Source: a bacterium
GTDB taxonomy: Bacteria > SAR324 > XYD2-FULL-50-16
Length of the DNA stretch: 32,514 bases
Direction: 5' to 3'
Assembly: GCA_018830885.1 (NCBI GenBank)
Contig: JAHJRI010000430.1
Location: 1 to 32,514 of the forward strand
Each line of letters starts with the position of its first letter. Position 1 is the first letter of the stretch. Shown here piece by piece: positions 1-8,475 of the stretch. The translations under genes were made by a program, and so were the position numbers. The notes under the pieces were generated by a model. It made no database searches. It saw nothing but the letters and a program-made list of their open reading frames with translations, and was not told the DNA's origin.

Positions 1-358
1 AAACAGTCAAATTTGACATCATCATCATGCTGGCCAATCCCTGAAGGTAAGCCATGCAGGAGAGATTGTTCTCCCGTTTTCTTTTCTGGACCCGCAGTTT
101 CCAAAGTTCCGGCAGACTGCTATTCTCAGGAAAAACCTGTGCCGGGATCGGTCCAGGAAATTCCATCGCTTTTGCCCGCTGAAATACTGTGAATCCATCC
201 ACGATTCTATAGCTGCGCGGTCTTTTTTCCTGCAGCCAGATCGGATTGAACAGATTATGACGGCCGTCCCAATCGAGCGTGGCAGTGTCAAGATGGTGCA
301 GGTAAAACAGTCGATCTTCGGAATCGATCTGATTGAGTGCAATATTTGAATAAACCAT
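1..358 (-). CDS. ParB-like domain protein, N-terminal part (cut by window edge)
   Basis: An open frame of 119 codons starts at ATG 358 and runs off the left edge without a stop. The translation contains NPIWLQEK, YRIVDGFTVFQRAKAM, IPAQVF and LPELWKLRVQKR. This layout of a predicted-contact strand, an 'IVDGF..FQRA' segment and a following helix resembles the N-terminal ParB/sulfiredoxin-like fold used in chromosome-partitioning proteins and related nucleases. The start lies only 15 bp from the divergent dehydrogenase start at 374, so the two promoters must overlap the neighbouring genes or be very compact. The visible part lacks the DNA-binding half of a true ParB, so its role as a partition protein, a regulator or something else cannot be decided. 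The frame is probably real because it stays open and has family-like motifs; the family assignment is tentative. Confidence 0.6.
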   Translation of the reverse strand, partial: MVYSNIALNQIDSEDRLFYLHHLDTATLDWDGRHNLFNPIWLQEKRPRSYRIVDGFTVFQRAKAMEFPGPIPAQVFPENSSLPELWKLRVQKRKRENNLSCMAYLQGLASMMMMSNLTV

Positions 359-373
359 AAACCACTTCTAAAG

Positions 374-1066
374 ATGAAAAACCGCAATGCATTGTTATTC
401 GGTGCGACTGGAGGCATCGGGGAAGCTATCTGCCAGGAGTTGTGCGCACAGGATTTTGACTGTTATCTGATCGGTCGATCAGCCGAGAAGCTGAATCAGC
501 TGAAAAAAAAGTTCCGGCTACCCCCAGAGCACATTTTTTGTTCCGCTTCCATGACAACCCCTGCCGGGTATATACAGACCCGGAAGTGGCTCGAATCTTT
601 GAATCAGACGTTCCCAGTGGCTGTCCATGCTGCGGGTCAGGGAATGGTAAGACGCGCCTCCAAGATCAGCCTGGAAGAGTGGCAGGCCATGATGGACATT
701 AACCTGAACTCGGCATTCGCTTTTTTTAAGCTATCCTGGGAATTCAGGGCGGATAACCGTTTTGAACTGGTCTATTTTGGCTCTGCATCCGTCGATCAGG
801 TATGGCCAAAAAACAGTCTCTATGGAGCCAGCAAAGCCGGGCTGGAGATGTTTGCCAAATCATTGCAGAAAGAGATCAGGCCTGATGGCGGACGGGTCTG
901 GCTCTACAAGCCGGGCAGTGTGAGAACTGGTTTTTTCAATGGGTTGCCGAACCATATCCCCCCGGAAAAAATGATGGATCCAAGACTGATTGCGAAGCTG
1001 GTTGTCGATAATCTTCAAAGCGATCAAGCCATCTATTTCCCGGAGATTCCGATTCTTTCAGAGTAA
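374..1066 (+). CDS. Short-chain dehydrogenase/reductase (SDR)
   Basis: A 230-residue classical SDR, a cytoplasmic NAD(P)-dependent oxidoreductase. The cofactor loop is GATGGIG at residues 10-16, followed by a predicted Rossmann strand ending IGRS near 33-36, where the basic residue would favour NADP. Further family landmarks are HAAGQG (about 85-90), the conserved Asn in INLNSAF (about 109-115), the catalytic Ser in GSAS (136-139) and the YGASK motif with Tyr150 and Lys154. PGSVRTGF (about 180-187) matches the usual PG..xT segment after the active site. The length is normal for a single-domain SDR. The substrate cannot be read from the sequence. It is divergent from the ParB-like gene and convergent with the exported protein ending at 1081, so it seems to be a one-gene unit. 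Confidence 0.85.
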   Translation: MKNRNALLFGATGGIGEAICQELCAQDFDCYLIGRSAEKLNQLKKKFRLPPEHIFCSASMTTPAGYIQTRKWLESLNQTFPVAVHAAGQGMVRRASKISLEEWQAMMDINLNSAFAFFKLSWEFRADNRFELVYFGSASVDQVWPKNSLYGASKAGLEMFAKSLQKEIRPDGGRVWLYKPGSVRTGFFNGLPNHIPPEKMMDPRLIAKLVVDNLQSDQAIYFPEIPILSE

Positions 1067-1080
1067 TCACCGGCTGTTTT

Positions 1081-2982
1081 TCATTGTGAAACAGATACGA
1101 CCGGGCTTTCCGGTTCTTTGTCCCTCTCATCGGTCCAACTATACCGGATTAAGTATTGATACTGCTTGAAACCGCCGGTTTCGCCCTGTATAAACCCAAT
1201 CCTGTCTGAAATCCGGGCATATACTTTCTCAGGCAATTGCTCTGAGAACGTATAGCGAAAACGAAGTCGTTTTTGTGTGAGGATCAGGTTAAATGCGATG
1301 ATAAAATTGAAGTTTTCGTCATAAAGTTTTATCTGGGGGGATAATGACGTTTTACCAAGCTGTATCCAGTCGATATAGATGGTCGCTTTTCGATTCAGTT
1401 TCTCGGGAAGTGCCGCATCAGCTGTTGCCTTGCCATCAGCAGGCTCCGGGCGGTTTGGCTGTTTTGTATCCAGTTTGTTCAATTTACTGGGGAAAAGTAC
1501 ATTTTCCAGCTGAACATCAGAAATTTCAACCCCTTTCATTTGATATATATCCTCATCTGCCCGGTTGGATATTTCTCCGATGGTATAGGTCGCTGGCGGG
1601 ATCCTGCTAAATTGAATGCTTGAATTGTTGGGTTCCCTCTCAATCAGGGTTGGTATGTAAAAGACATCCAGTTTCTCTTTGGATATATCTCTTTCCTGAG
1701 ACTGTTTATCGCCGCTGTCGTCGGTTACTGGCAGTGTGGTATTTTCCAGGATCGATTCCTTGATTTTTTCGAGGGTTTTCTTATCCGGGATCCATGAAGC
1801 AGGTTCAGTGGCAGTTGGCGTATAGTGATAGAATGCGGAAATACGAATCGTATTGAATTCAGAGTCTTCAACAAGCAGCTCAAAATATGGATTGACCTTC
1901 TGCAGTTCTTTGATCAGGGTTTTTAAATCCGAATTCGAATTGATTATATATCGACACTGATCCATGGAAAGCTGAATCAATGAGTAAGAACTAATAGATT
2001 GATTTTCCTTGAGAACGCGGAGTTCGAAGGCAGAACGCAGATAGGGCGCATTTAAACCAGCAACTTCAATATAGTAAGATGAATCCTGACCAATTTCATA
2101 GGTATTTCGCTTAATGGACTGAATTGTCAGCAATGATATCAGCCGGGACATCGAATCCTGCAAAGCCTCCTTATCACTCTCCGGATTTTTCTGGGAAGGG
2201 GGTGGCACATTCAGGGATAGCCTGTTTATCTCTTCCAAATCTGATTTTCTGAGAATTCTTAATAAAATACCACGAACCGAACCGCCGGGCTGCAGTGTTT
2301 GCTCCTGGTCCGACACGTCTGCTGAGAGGTCCTTTTCGGGCAAGCTGCCAGCTCTCTGAAAATCGCCGTCCGTGGTTTCCAGGATGAAGATAATGCGATT
2401 CTGGGGATAATTGAGAAAGAGATCTTCAATAAACACCTTTGTCATGCGCTCGCCGGTCGATATCCCGTTCAAGTTGACCTTTTTTAACGGCTCGATTTTC
2501 AGATGGAAATTGGCCAGTTTCGTTGCCAGCAGTTCGGTCGGGATATCCAGAGTGTCTTCAACGAGCAGCGTGATTGGGATCCACGGATCATCTCTGAGAA
2601 TAAGATCCATCTGTTTCAAAGAATCGCGCAGGGTGTTTATTTGAACTTTGGCCTCCAGTTCAATTTTGTATTCATCTCCTTCGTTTGTTTCATTGAGGAT
2701 TTTGACGGATATTAAATGGTTTCTGGGTTGCAGGGATTGTCTGTGCAATATCTGTTTCTGATATTCTGCGAAAATCTGGGGTTCCAGCAGATCCTGAATC
2801 GCTGCGATGATGACACTTTGTTGTGCCTGCCGAAACGCATTCGATTTTGCAAAGGCGATATCATTTTCGAGAATAGGTGTTTTGGCGGTGCTGCGGTATG
2901 TTTTTGTCTGCTGAGCGGACACCGGCATGACCCAGCAAAGGACGCAAAACAACAGAATAAAAATACGGGCCGAATAGGTCAT
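1081..2982 (-). CDS. Large exported protein, FlgT-like N-terminal region
   Basis: I prefer ATG 2982, giving 633 residues, because it places a signal peptide at the N-terminus (MTYSARIFILLFCVLCWVMP, cleavage likely near SAQ) and leaves 37 bp after the upstream gene. The frame stays open up to 3162, but that stretch overlaps the HD-GYP gene. After the signal peptide comes a segment rich in 'A..NAFRQAQQSVIIAAIQDLL', then ISVKILNETNEGDEYKIELEAKVQ. This arrangement resembles the N-terminal domain of the flagellar outer-membrane-ring protein FlgT and related LPP20-type exported proteins. The rest is beta-rich with no catalytic motif that I recognise. It is probably co-transcribed with the GAF/HD-GYP gene, which could link it to motility or envelope signalling. 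Periplasmic location is likely; function is inferred only weakly. Confidence 0.7.
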   Translation of the reverse strand: MTYSARIFILLFCVLCWVMPVSAQQTKTYRSTAKTPILENDIAFAKSNAFRQAQQSVIIAAIQDLLEPQIFAEYQKQILHRQSLQPRNHLISVKILNETNEGDEYKIELEAKVQINTLRDSLKQMDLILRDDPWIPITLLVEDTLDIPTELLATKLANFHLKIEPLKKVNLNGISTGERMTKVFIEDLFLNYPQNRIIFILETTDGDFQRAGSLPEKDLSADVSDQEQTLQPGGSVRGILLRILRKSDLEEINRLSLNVPPPSQKNPESDKEALQDSMSRLISLLTIQSIKRNTYEIGQDSSYYIEVAGLNAPYLRSAFELRVLKENQSISSYSLIQLSMDQCRYIINSNSDLKTLIKELQKVNPYFELLVEDSEFNTIRISAFYHYTPTATEPASWIPDKKTLEKIKESILENTTLPVTDDSGDKQSQERDISKEKLDVFYIPTLIEREPNNSSIQFSRIPPATYTIGEISNRADEDIYQMKGVEISDVQLENVLFPSKLNKLDTKQPNRPEPADGKATADAALPEKLNRKATIYIDWIQLGKTSLSPQIKLYDENFNFIIAFNLILTQKRLRFRYTFSEQLPEKVYARISDRIGFIQGETGGFKQYQYLIRYSWTDERDKEPESPVVSVSQ

Positions 2983-3019
2983 TGGCTGAACAAGCGGAAT
3001 TTTCTGATTCAAACGACAA

Positions 3020-4855
3020 TTAATTGGGAAGGGTGTTCGAGAAATCTTCCGGGTAGTATTTTGAAATCCATTCATCCGTGTTGATATCTGATATCTGGTT
3101 TTTGTCCAGGAATTTCTCGGCATATTTCTTATATAGATTCGATTTAAGGAATATTCTGACAATCTCCGCGTCGAGGTCTCCCTTTTTCACCATACCCCCC
3201 AGAATCTCCAATGCTTTTTCAAGATGCATCGGGCTTTTATAGGGTCTGTCGTTTGCGGTCAGCGCTTCAAAAATATCTGCCACGGCAATAATTCTGGATT
3301 GAATCGGAAGTTGCGCTGCGACGAGCCGGTTGGGGTAGCCTGTGCCTGTCAGCGTTTCATGATGCGCGCCGGCATAAAGGGGCAGTTTCATTTTCTTCTT
3401 GGGAAACGGCAGACTCATGAGCCATCGCCAGGACCTTTCAGCGTGGTCGTTGATAATTTTCCTCTCCGCGCTGGACAGTGTTCCTTTTGAAATCAAGAGA
3501 TATTCTTTTTCCTCATCGCTGATGAGGGGTTCTTTTGTTGCCGCCGGGTCCTCCTCGACATGGGTGATCCGTTCCTCGCCAGCGACCATAGATGTGTCGA
3601 CCTTGAGGTGCTGTTCAGTCTCTATCAGACTGTTTTTAATTATGATATCACGGTCTTCCGGATTGAGGAATTCGCCACCCATATTGCAACTATTGAGCAC
3701 CTGCAAATCCTTCACCAGTTCACGGACTTTTGTTTTCCTCTCCAGTTCGATTCGGTCAAAGAAATCCGAGGATGCGCCCGCTTCCAGACCTTCTATTTTT
3801 TCTTTCAATGCTTCAATTTCAAGGTCCTTGATCTTGGAATTAAAGCGTTGAAGGATCATTTCAAAACGGTCTTGCAGAAGTTGCAGCTTGATCGGTTTGG
3901 AAACGACATGTTCTGGTGTCGTCAGTTTTCCGATATCATGCATCCATCCGGCCAGACGGAGTTCCTCCATCTGCGTCTTGTTAAATTCGATGTGCTGATA
4001 AAGGCCTTCATCCCAGAGGCTGATTTCTTCTGCCAGAAAAAGCGACAGCGCTGAAACCCGGTTGATATGACCAAAGGTATAGGCCGATTTCTCACCCAGC
4101 CCTTCAGCCAGAACACGGACAAATGCGTCAAAGAGGCGGATTTGTTCCTGGAGTAGTTTTTGGGTAGTCAACGATATGGCTGCCTGATAGGACATAGCCT
4201 GTACGATGGTCTGGTCATGCTTGGTGAATGGCACGACCTCTCCATCGGCGGTTTGACGATTGATCAGCTGCAATACCCCGTTTATCTGGTTCTCATGATC
4301 CCGAAGCGGCAGGACAAGCATGGACTTGGAACGGTAACTGTTCATTTTGTCGTACTTTTTCGTCCCGCTGAAATCAAACCCCTTTTCGTTATATGCGTCC
4401 GGGATATTGACAATCTTCCCGGTGTTTGCACAGTATGCTGAGACATTATGTGTGTTAGGCTGCCCGTCAATTTCCATGGGTACCGGGGGAACATTGGGCT
4501 TCGTAATGAAGATGTTGCTGGACTCTGTGTGCATCTCTTCAAAAACAAGAGACTTCGATTTTATCTCCCCCGGGTTGAAGGGGTCGTCATAGAATTCATC
4601 ATGAACGCTGTAGACCGTCCCGGCATCGGCATTCGTCAAATCACGGGCCGTATAGAGAATCAAAGCCAGTGCTGAACTCTGCTCCTGCTCCTTGCTCAGT
4701 TCCGCTCCAGCAACAGAAAGAATCTCCAACTGTCTTTCGTGTTCAGCAATGTCGCTCTTCAGTTGCTCAAAAAAACCGGAAAGATCAGGATCCAGACTGC
4801 TCTTTTGCTCTTTTAGCAGGGCTTCGAGATGATCAAGTTTTTCGGGGATGCTCAT
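3020..4855 (-). CDS. GAF-domain HD-GYP phosphodiesterase with a long internal insertion
   Basis: A 611-residue cytoplasmic protein with no membrane segment. An N-terminal coiled-coil region (about 1-45) precedes a GAF sensor domain (about 48-238, with VLPLRDHENQINGVLQLINR near its end). The HD-GYP domain follows, with HINR at 263, HDIGK at 306-310, a conserved His in NDHAERSW near 471, HHE at 498-500 with GTGYP at 504-508, and RIIAVADIFEALTANDRPYK at 521-540. This family hydrolyses cyclic-di-GMP. The usual Asp in HHExxDGxGYP is Thr here (HHETLTGTGYP), and about 135 residues (322-457) are inserted between HDIGK and the next metal-site helix. The ligand of the GAF domain is unknown. It lies 37 bp upstream of the FlgT-like gene and 273 bp downstream of dksA. 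Confidence 0.9.
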   Translation of the reverse strand: MSIPEKLDHLEALLKEQKSSLDPDLSGFFEQLKSDIAEHERQLEILSVAGAELSKEQEQSSALALILYTARDLTNADAGTVYSVHDEFYDDPFNPGEIKSKSLVFEEMHTESSNIFITKPNVPPVPMEIDGQPNTHNVSAYCANTGKIVNIPDAYNEKGFDFSGTKKYDKMNSYRSKSMLVLPLRDHENQINGVLQLINRQTADGEVVPFTKHDQTIVQAMSYQAAISLTTQKLLQEQIRLFDAFVRVLAEGLGEKSAYTFGHINRVSALSLFLAEEISLWDEGLYQHIEFNKTQMEELRLAGWMHDIGKLTTPEHVVSKPIKLQLLQDRFEMILQRFNSKIKDLEIEALKEKIEGLEAGASSDFFDRIELERKTKVRELVKDLQVLNSCNMGGEFLNPEDRDIIIKNSLIETEQHLKVDTSMVAGEERITHVEEDPAATKEPLISDEEKEYLLISKGTLSSAERKIINDHAERSWRWLMSLPFPKKKMKLPLYAGAHHETLTGTGYPNRLVAAQLPIQSRIIAVADIFEALTANDRPYKSPMHLEKALEILGGMVKKGDLDAEIVRIFLKSNLYKKYAEKFLDKNQISDINTDEWISKYYPEDFSNTLPN

Positions 4856-5128
4856 GCACGGATTTGGGCGAACTTATGACTTAAATGCAATTTTATAAAT
4901 GAAGTGGATACCGGTGGTTGGGATTATTTAAATAGAGATCGTCCCAACACACTCAGGTGGGGCTCTTCTTTAAAGTTACTGAACATATACAACCTGCAGA
5001 GACAAAGCAGTGCCTTCTCAAAGGGGAATCTTAAAATGGTTCATTCTACAGATTTTCTCTTCTACCGCAACCCCTTTCCATATGATCATAACCCGTTCCA
5101 AAAAATTTAAGAGAACCAGTACAAAAGC

Positions 5129-5515
5129 CTAAATCTGTTGCGTTTTTTCTTTTTGTTCTTCAATCTCTTTACAATTGATACACAATGTCGTTACCGGTCT
5201 GGCGTCCAGTCTTTGTTTCCGGATATAATCCCCACATTCTTCGCAGATGTTGTAGGTGCTTTCTTCCAGGCGGACCATCGCACTGCGGATCTTCTTAATC
5301 AGTTTCCGCTCCCGGTCTCTTATTCGTAAAGTTGTATTTCGCTCAGATTCATAGTTTGCGCGATCAGTTGGATCAGGGAATTCCTGATTGGTGCTTTTCA
5401 TCTCCTGAACAGTTTCTCCGGATCCCTGCAGTAACTCGCTCAGCATACTTTCCAGTTTTGCCTGGTAGTATTTTTTTTCTTTCTTATTGATCTTGTTCGA
5501 ATCCACAAACTCCAT
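5129..5515 (-). CDS. dksA: DksA-family RNA polymerase-binding transcription factor
   Basis: A 128-residue protein with the layout of DksA: a long N-terminal coiled coil ending in DPTDRA (the acidic tip motif DxxDxA), a second helix with RIRDRERKLIKKI, and a C-terminal zinc finger of two Cys pairs (CEEC and CINC). RLDARPVTTLC is highly typical. DksA binds in the secondary channel of RNA polymerase and, with ppGpp, adjusts rRNA, amino-acid and flagellar promoters. An AGGA sequence precedes ATG 5515 at normal spacing. All four zinc cysteines are present, so it belongs to the zinc-containing rather than the cysteine-poor type. It sits downstream of the exported unknown gene with a 74-bp gap and may be read from its own promoter. 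Confidence 0.92.
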   Translation of the reverse strand: MEFVDSNKINKKEKKYYQAKLESMLSELLQGSGETVQEMKSTNQEFPDPTDRANYESERNTTLRIRDRERKLIKKIRSAMVRLEESTYNICEECGDYIRKQRLDARPVTTLCINCKEIEEQKEKTQQI

Positions 5516-5589
5516 TTTTTCCTCATTATGTTTTTACTTCTAATTCTCAGATACTTTCACAAACGATCTTCGGTAAGAAAACGGACGAA

Positions 5590-6276
5590 CTACCGGATGG
5601 CAACTGTTTCAATTTGACCGTTGCTCAGGGTATATTTTAGAGTATTTTCATCCATCCATTCAAGGCGAAGTTTCAGCGAGAAATCCTTGACTATGATTGG
5701 CAGATGCCTCAATTGTCGGGTCTTGGTATCGACAACATGAAGTCTGAACGTGTACTGATACCGTTCTTTGCCCTCGTCTGTCTCAATGGTTTCTCCTTTG
5801 GCGATATGATAGAAAGCAGCCTTATCGACATCATTAAAGACCAGTCCGGTTCCTGTGTTGCGTTTTGGCAGTAGATCTTCAATTTTACGGTTTCCATTGA
5901 TCCAATAGATCTTTTTCTTGTTGTTGCTATCAGTTATCAGCTGGTAAAATCCGCCTTTCAGCTGAATAAACTTGGCATCACGATTACCTGTATAGCCAAG
6001 CACTGAATGTCCGGTTTCATCTAAGCCATGGTAAATATATCCATCCGGTCCCTCTACAATATCGACCAGAGTCAGATCGTCACGGGAAACAAGTCTTTTT
6101 TTATTGAGATAGATGGTATTGCCCGGCTGGTTTTCTGGGAATATTTGGAAATGATCATCGATACTGAGAATACCATCTACGCTGCGTGTGCCTTTAGCGG
6201 AAGTCTGAGCGATGGCAGCGGTAAAAAAAAGAGGTGTCAGGATAATCCACAAAACCAGAATGAAATGTTTTACCAT
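5590..6276 (-). CDS. Exported protein of unknown function
   Basis: I do not recognise a family. From ATG 6276 the product is 228 residues with a clear signal peptide (MVKHFILVLWIILTPLFF, then TAAIAQ as the likely cleavage region), so it should be periplasmic or outer-membrane associated. The mature part is rich in short predicted beta-strands and charged turns, with repeated patterns such as GYIYHGLDETGHSVLGYTG and FYQLITDSNNKKKIYWINGN. These suggest a beta-propeller-like or beta-sandwich fold, but that is inference. Three in-frame ATGs exist (6360, 6291, 6276); the last is preceded by GAGAG with 8-nt spacing and begins directly with the signal peptide. It lies between the LolA-like gene (169 bp upstream) and dksA (74 bp downstream). 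Confidence 0.7.
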   Translation of the reverse strand: MVKHFILVLWIILTPLFFTAAIAQTSAKGTRSVDGILSIDDHFQIFPENQPGNTIYLNKKRLVSRDDLTLVDIVEGPDGYIYHGLDETGHSVLGYTGNRDAKFIQLKGGFYQLITDSNNKKKIYWINGNRKIEDLLPKRNTGTGLVFNDVDKAAFYHIAKGETIETDEGKERYQYTFRLHVVDTKTRQLRHLPIIVKDFSLKLRLEWMDENTLKYTLSNGQIETVAIR

Positions 6277-6284
6277 GGTCGAAA

Positions 6285-6289
6285 CTCTC
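6285..6289 (-). promoter_or_regulatory. Ribosome binding site deciding the start at 6276
   Basis: The minus strand reads GAGAG here, 8 nt before ATG 6276. No such site precedes the in-frame ATGs at 6291 and 6360, so this supports the shorter product that starts with the signal peptide. Confidence 0.5.
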
Positions 6290-6445
6290 ATGTTTATTAT
6301 CTTTGATTGAGAAATAATGAGTTCAATTGTATCAGTAATTGCAATAAAATTAAAACGCAATCGGACTTTTCGGTCGAATTTTTATTGTTGGCGGTGAATC
6401 CTTATTTCAGGTGAATCAGACATGCATCAGTGTATTCAATTGGTT

Positions 6446-7171
6446 TTAAGGCTCCACGCGGGTTTTGTCAATGATTTCGACGCCATCCGGGATCTTGAAC
6501 TCAAAATCAGACTGGCTTAGTTGAGGTTGTGTATTCAGTTTTTGCAGCGTAATTTTCCGGTAGTTTCGATTCATCTCCACGATGACAAACTGTTTGATCT
6601 GGTATGTGGCACTGAAAGCCAGTTGAATTTCAGCAATATTGGGATCTTCAGTCTTATGTGCCAAAAATAGTAGCTTATCACCGGGGGCAACATCAAGCAG
6701 CATTTTTTTGGGTTTTATGATTCTGAAGGAACGTTGGATCTTTTCAGGTTCCAGAAGCAGCGAGATGATTTTGACACCGCTGACATCCTCTGCTTTATGA
6801 ATGGTCACGTTTTCTAGCACTGGATCGTATATCCAGATCCGTTCTTTTCCTGCAATAATGCTGTATGGATCCGGTTTTTCATAAATCCATTTCATCAGCC
6901 CGGGTCTGAGAAAGAAAAAACGGCCAGATGCCTTTGAATTTCGATCCTGCAGCAAATCAACATTTTCCTGGGTAAAATATCCAGACAGGGCCGACAGTTG
7001 TTTCAGGTTCTGATTCAGTGACTGCAAATCGATGGGCTGGCCCTGGAGTGACTGAAGATAAAGAAAGGATATAATAACCAGGGAAACGCTTTTTATCACG
7101 CGGTAGCTGCTAATTGGAATATTGAGGCTCCGTTTGTATCGCCCTGATGTCTGTCTGCAATAATCACGCAT
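6446..7171 (-). CDS. LolA-like outer-membrane lipoprotein carrier
   Basis: A 241-residue exported protein matching the LolA fold. After a hydrophobic signal segment (about 25-45, VIKSVSLVIISFLYLQSLQG) comes the core with SGYFTQENVDLLQDRNSKASGRFFFLRPGLMKWIYEKPDPYSIIAGKERIWIYDP split into the usual strands. 'F.Q......ASGRFFFLRPG.MKW.Y..P' is the family hallmark. LolA shuttles lipoproteins through the periplasm from LolCDE to the outer membrane, so the gene points to a diderm cell. The ATG at 7171 gives a long N-terminal extension before the signal peptide; a GTG at the Val before IKSV would give a more usual signal peptide, but I see no clear ribosome binding site for either. It could instead be one of the LolA-like paralogues used for other lipids. 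Confidence 0.82.
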   Translation of the reverse strand: MRDYCRQTSGRYKRSLNIPISSYRVIKSVSLVIISFLYLQSLQGQPIDLQSLNQNLKQLSALSGYFTQENVDLLQDRNSKASGRFFFLRPGLMKWIYEKPDPYSIIAGKERIWIYDPVLENVTIHKAEDVSGVKIISLLLEPEKIQRSFRIIKPKKMLLDVAPGDKLLFLAHKTEDPNIAEIQLAFSATYQIKQFVIVEMNRNYRKITLQKLNTQPQLSQSDFEFKIPDGVEIIDKTRVEP

Positions 7172-7632
7172 TTCTTTTTACCCGGTTCAGGCCCAGATTC
7201 TTTTGGGCTTTTATCAGAAAACGGTCCGGCTGCCGGGAACAAAGACCATGTATTGCTGGTTTGCGGCATAGCAGTCGGTTCAGAGCCCTTTTCGAGCCGT
7301 TTCCATTGTCATGCATCCCTGTAGTCGCTGTTCTTGACTACCGGTTCTTGCTCCCCAATCATAAAACAGAAATAATTTAAAATCAATTGTCTGTTAGAGA
7401 TCAGGATCAAAAACAGAAATCATTTGAATTGTGCTTTGTCTGTTATAAACTGGGATGAAAACAGTCGTTGCCGTTGTCCAGAAACAGGAAAGGAAAATAT
7501 GACACCTTGCCAGACGGCAGTCATCTGAAGGGACTCAGGGTTCTCTCTTTTTGCCTATGCCCTGATGTTGAATTGAACACTGGTAAAGCGGGCATTTGAG
7601 CACAAATAACCATCAGGATATAAAGGGGACCA
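7172..7632. other. Divergent intergenic region with an imperfect tandem repeat
   Basis: This 461-bp gap separates the LolA-like gene (minus) from the PHP gene (plus). I see no convincing gene in it. Its right half holds an imperfect direct repeat (described separately at 7363-7464). The remainder is not obviously structured. The promoters of both flanking genes should lie here, but no clean -35/-10 pair stands out. Confidence 0.5.
7363..7464. repeat. Imperfect tandem repeat, about 47-48 bp period
   Basis: The motif AAAACAGAAAT begins at 7363 and again at 7410, and AAAACAG recurs at 7458, giving periods of 47 and 48 bp. Each unit also carries TTGTCTGTTA (7387 and 7436) followed by a related stretch ending GGATC or GGATG (7404 and 7453). 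The two full units differ at several positions and by small indels. They stand upstream of the PHP gene start at 7633. Confidence 0.6.
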
Positions 7633-8451
7633 ATGAAGTGGGACGGGCATACACATTCTCAATTCTGCAAACATGGAAGCGGTGAAGATACGGCCCTCAT
7701 GATTGAAAGAGCGATTTTGTTGGGATTTGATCGATATTCAGTGGTTGAGCATGCCCCGCTGCCGGACGGCATTATTGAAGATCCGGAGATACGGCGGGAT
7801 TTTGGTCTGAATTGGGAGGAACTGGAGGATTATTTCAGTCACCTGGATGAATTGAAACGGGTATATGGTCGTCGCATTGAAATTCTCTCTGGATTGGAGA
7901 TCGATTTTTTTGCCGGTATGGAGTCTTTCACCGCTGAGCTGGTGGATGCCTGCTCTGGAAAGCTGGATGATGTTATTCTCTCCCTGCATTTTATTCAAGG
8001 GAAAGACAGATTTCAAGCGCTGGATTACCAGCCGGATGTTTTTGAAAAGGCGTTACTGGACTATTATGGCACTATTGACGAAGTCCACAGGGCCTACTGG
8101 AGGGCTCTTGAACACATGATCGATACCGGATTGAGACTGCCATCGACAAAGCGCATCGGTCATCTGGGATTGATCAACAAGTTTGCGGGTCTGTTCGAGA
8201 AACCGGCAGATGAGATAAGGTCCATTACGTTTTTTGAGCCGCTTTTTAGAAAAATAAAATCCAAAGGGTGGGCGCTTGATTTCAATGTTGCCGGGCTGAA
8301 TCAAAAGTGGTATCAAGATCTATATCTGACGGCACCCATGCTGTTCTGGATCGCCAAGCTGAATATCGATTTGGTCTATGGCTCTGATGCGCATCGTGTG
8401 GAAGCGGTTGGCCAGTACTACGACCGGTTTTTAAAGTTCACCAAAAATTAA
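7633..8451 (+). CDS. PHP-domain phosphatase, histidinol-phosphatase (HisJ/HisK) type
   Basis: A 272-residue PHP-fold metal-dependent phosphoesterase. Metal ligands occur in the family order: HTHSQFCKHG at the N-terminus (His6 and His8), EHAPLP (Glu and His near 38-39), GLEIDF (Glu near 86), LSLHF (His near 118), IGHLGLI (His near 176) and YGSDAHR (Asp and His near 252-254). This set matches the polymerase/histidinol-phosphatase-type PHP enzymes that remove phosphate from L-histidinol phosphate in histidine synthesis. No other his gene is in the window, so the substrate is unproven and another sugar or nucleotide phosphate is possible. GGGGA sits at normal distance before ATG 7633. The next gene follows after 24 bp and is likely co-transcribed. 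Confidence 0.85.
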   Translation: MKWDGHTHSQFCKHGSGEDTALMIERAILLGFDRYSVVEHAPLPDGIIEDPEIRRDFGLNWEELEDYFSHLDELKRVYGRRIEILSGLEIDFFAGMESFTAELVDACSGKLDDVILSLHFIQGKDRFQALDYQPDVFEKALLDYYGTIDEVHRAYWRALEHMIDTGLRLPSTKRIGHLGLINKFAGLFEKPADEIRSITFFEPLFRKIKSKGWALDFNVAGLNQKWYQDLYLTAPMLFWIAKLNIDLVYGSDAHRVEAVGQYYDRFLKFTKN

Positions 8452-8475
8452 TGTTTTTCCGCAGGCAATTGTCCC

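Noticed and set aside
25-417. A 130-codon open frame on the minus strand overlapping the window start
   Set aside because: It overlaps the ParB-like frame and the dehydrogenase start, and its Cys/Arg-rich product has no family pattern; the frame starting at 358 reads as a proper protein.
4904-5110. A 68-codon plus-strand frame in the gap between dksA and the HD-GYP gene
   Set aside because: GTG start without a ribosome binding site and unpatterned composition; probably chance.
7147-7380. A plus-strand frame in the divergent gap before the PHP gene
   Set aside because: It overlaps the LolA-like start, has no ribosome binding site and gives a Phe/Arg/Cys-rich product without recognisable features.
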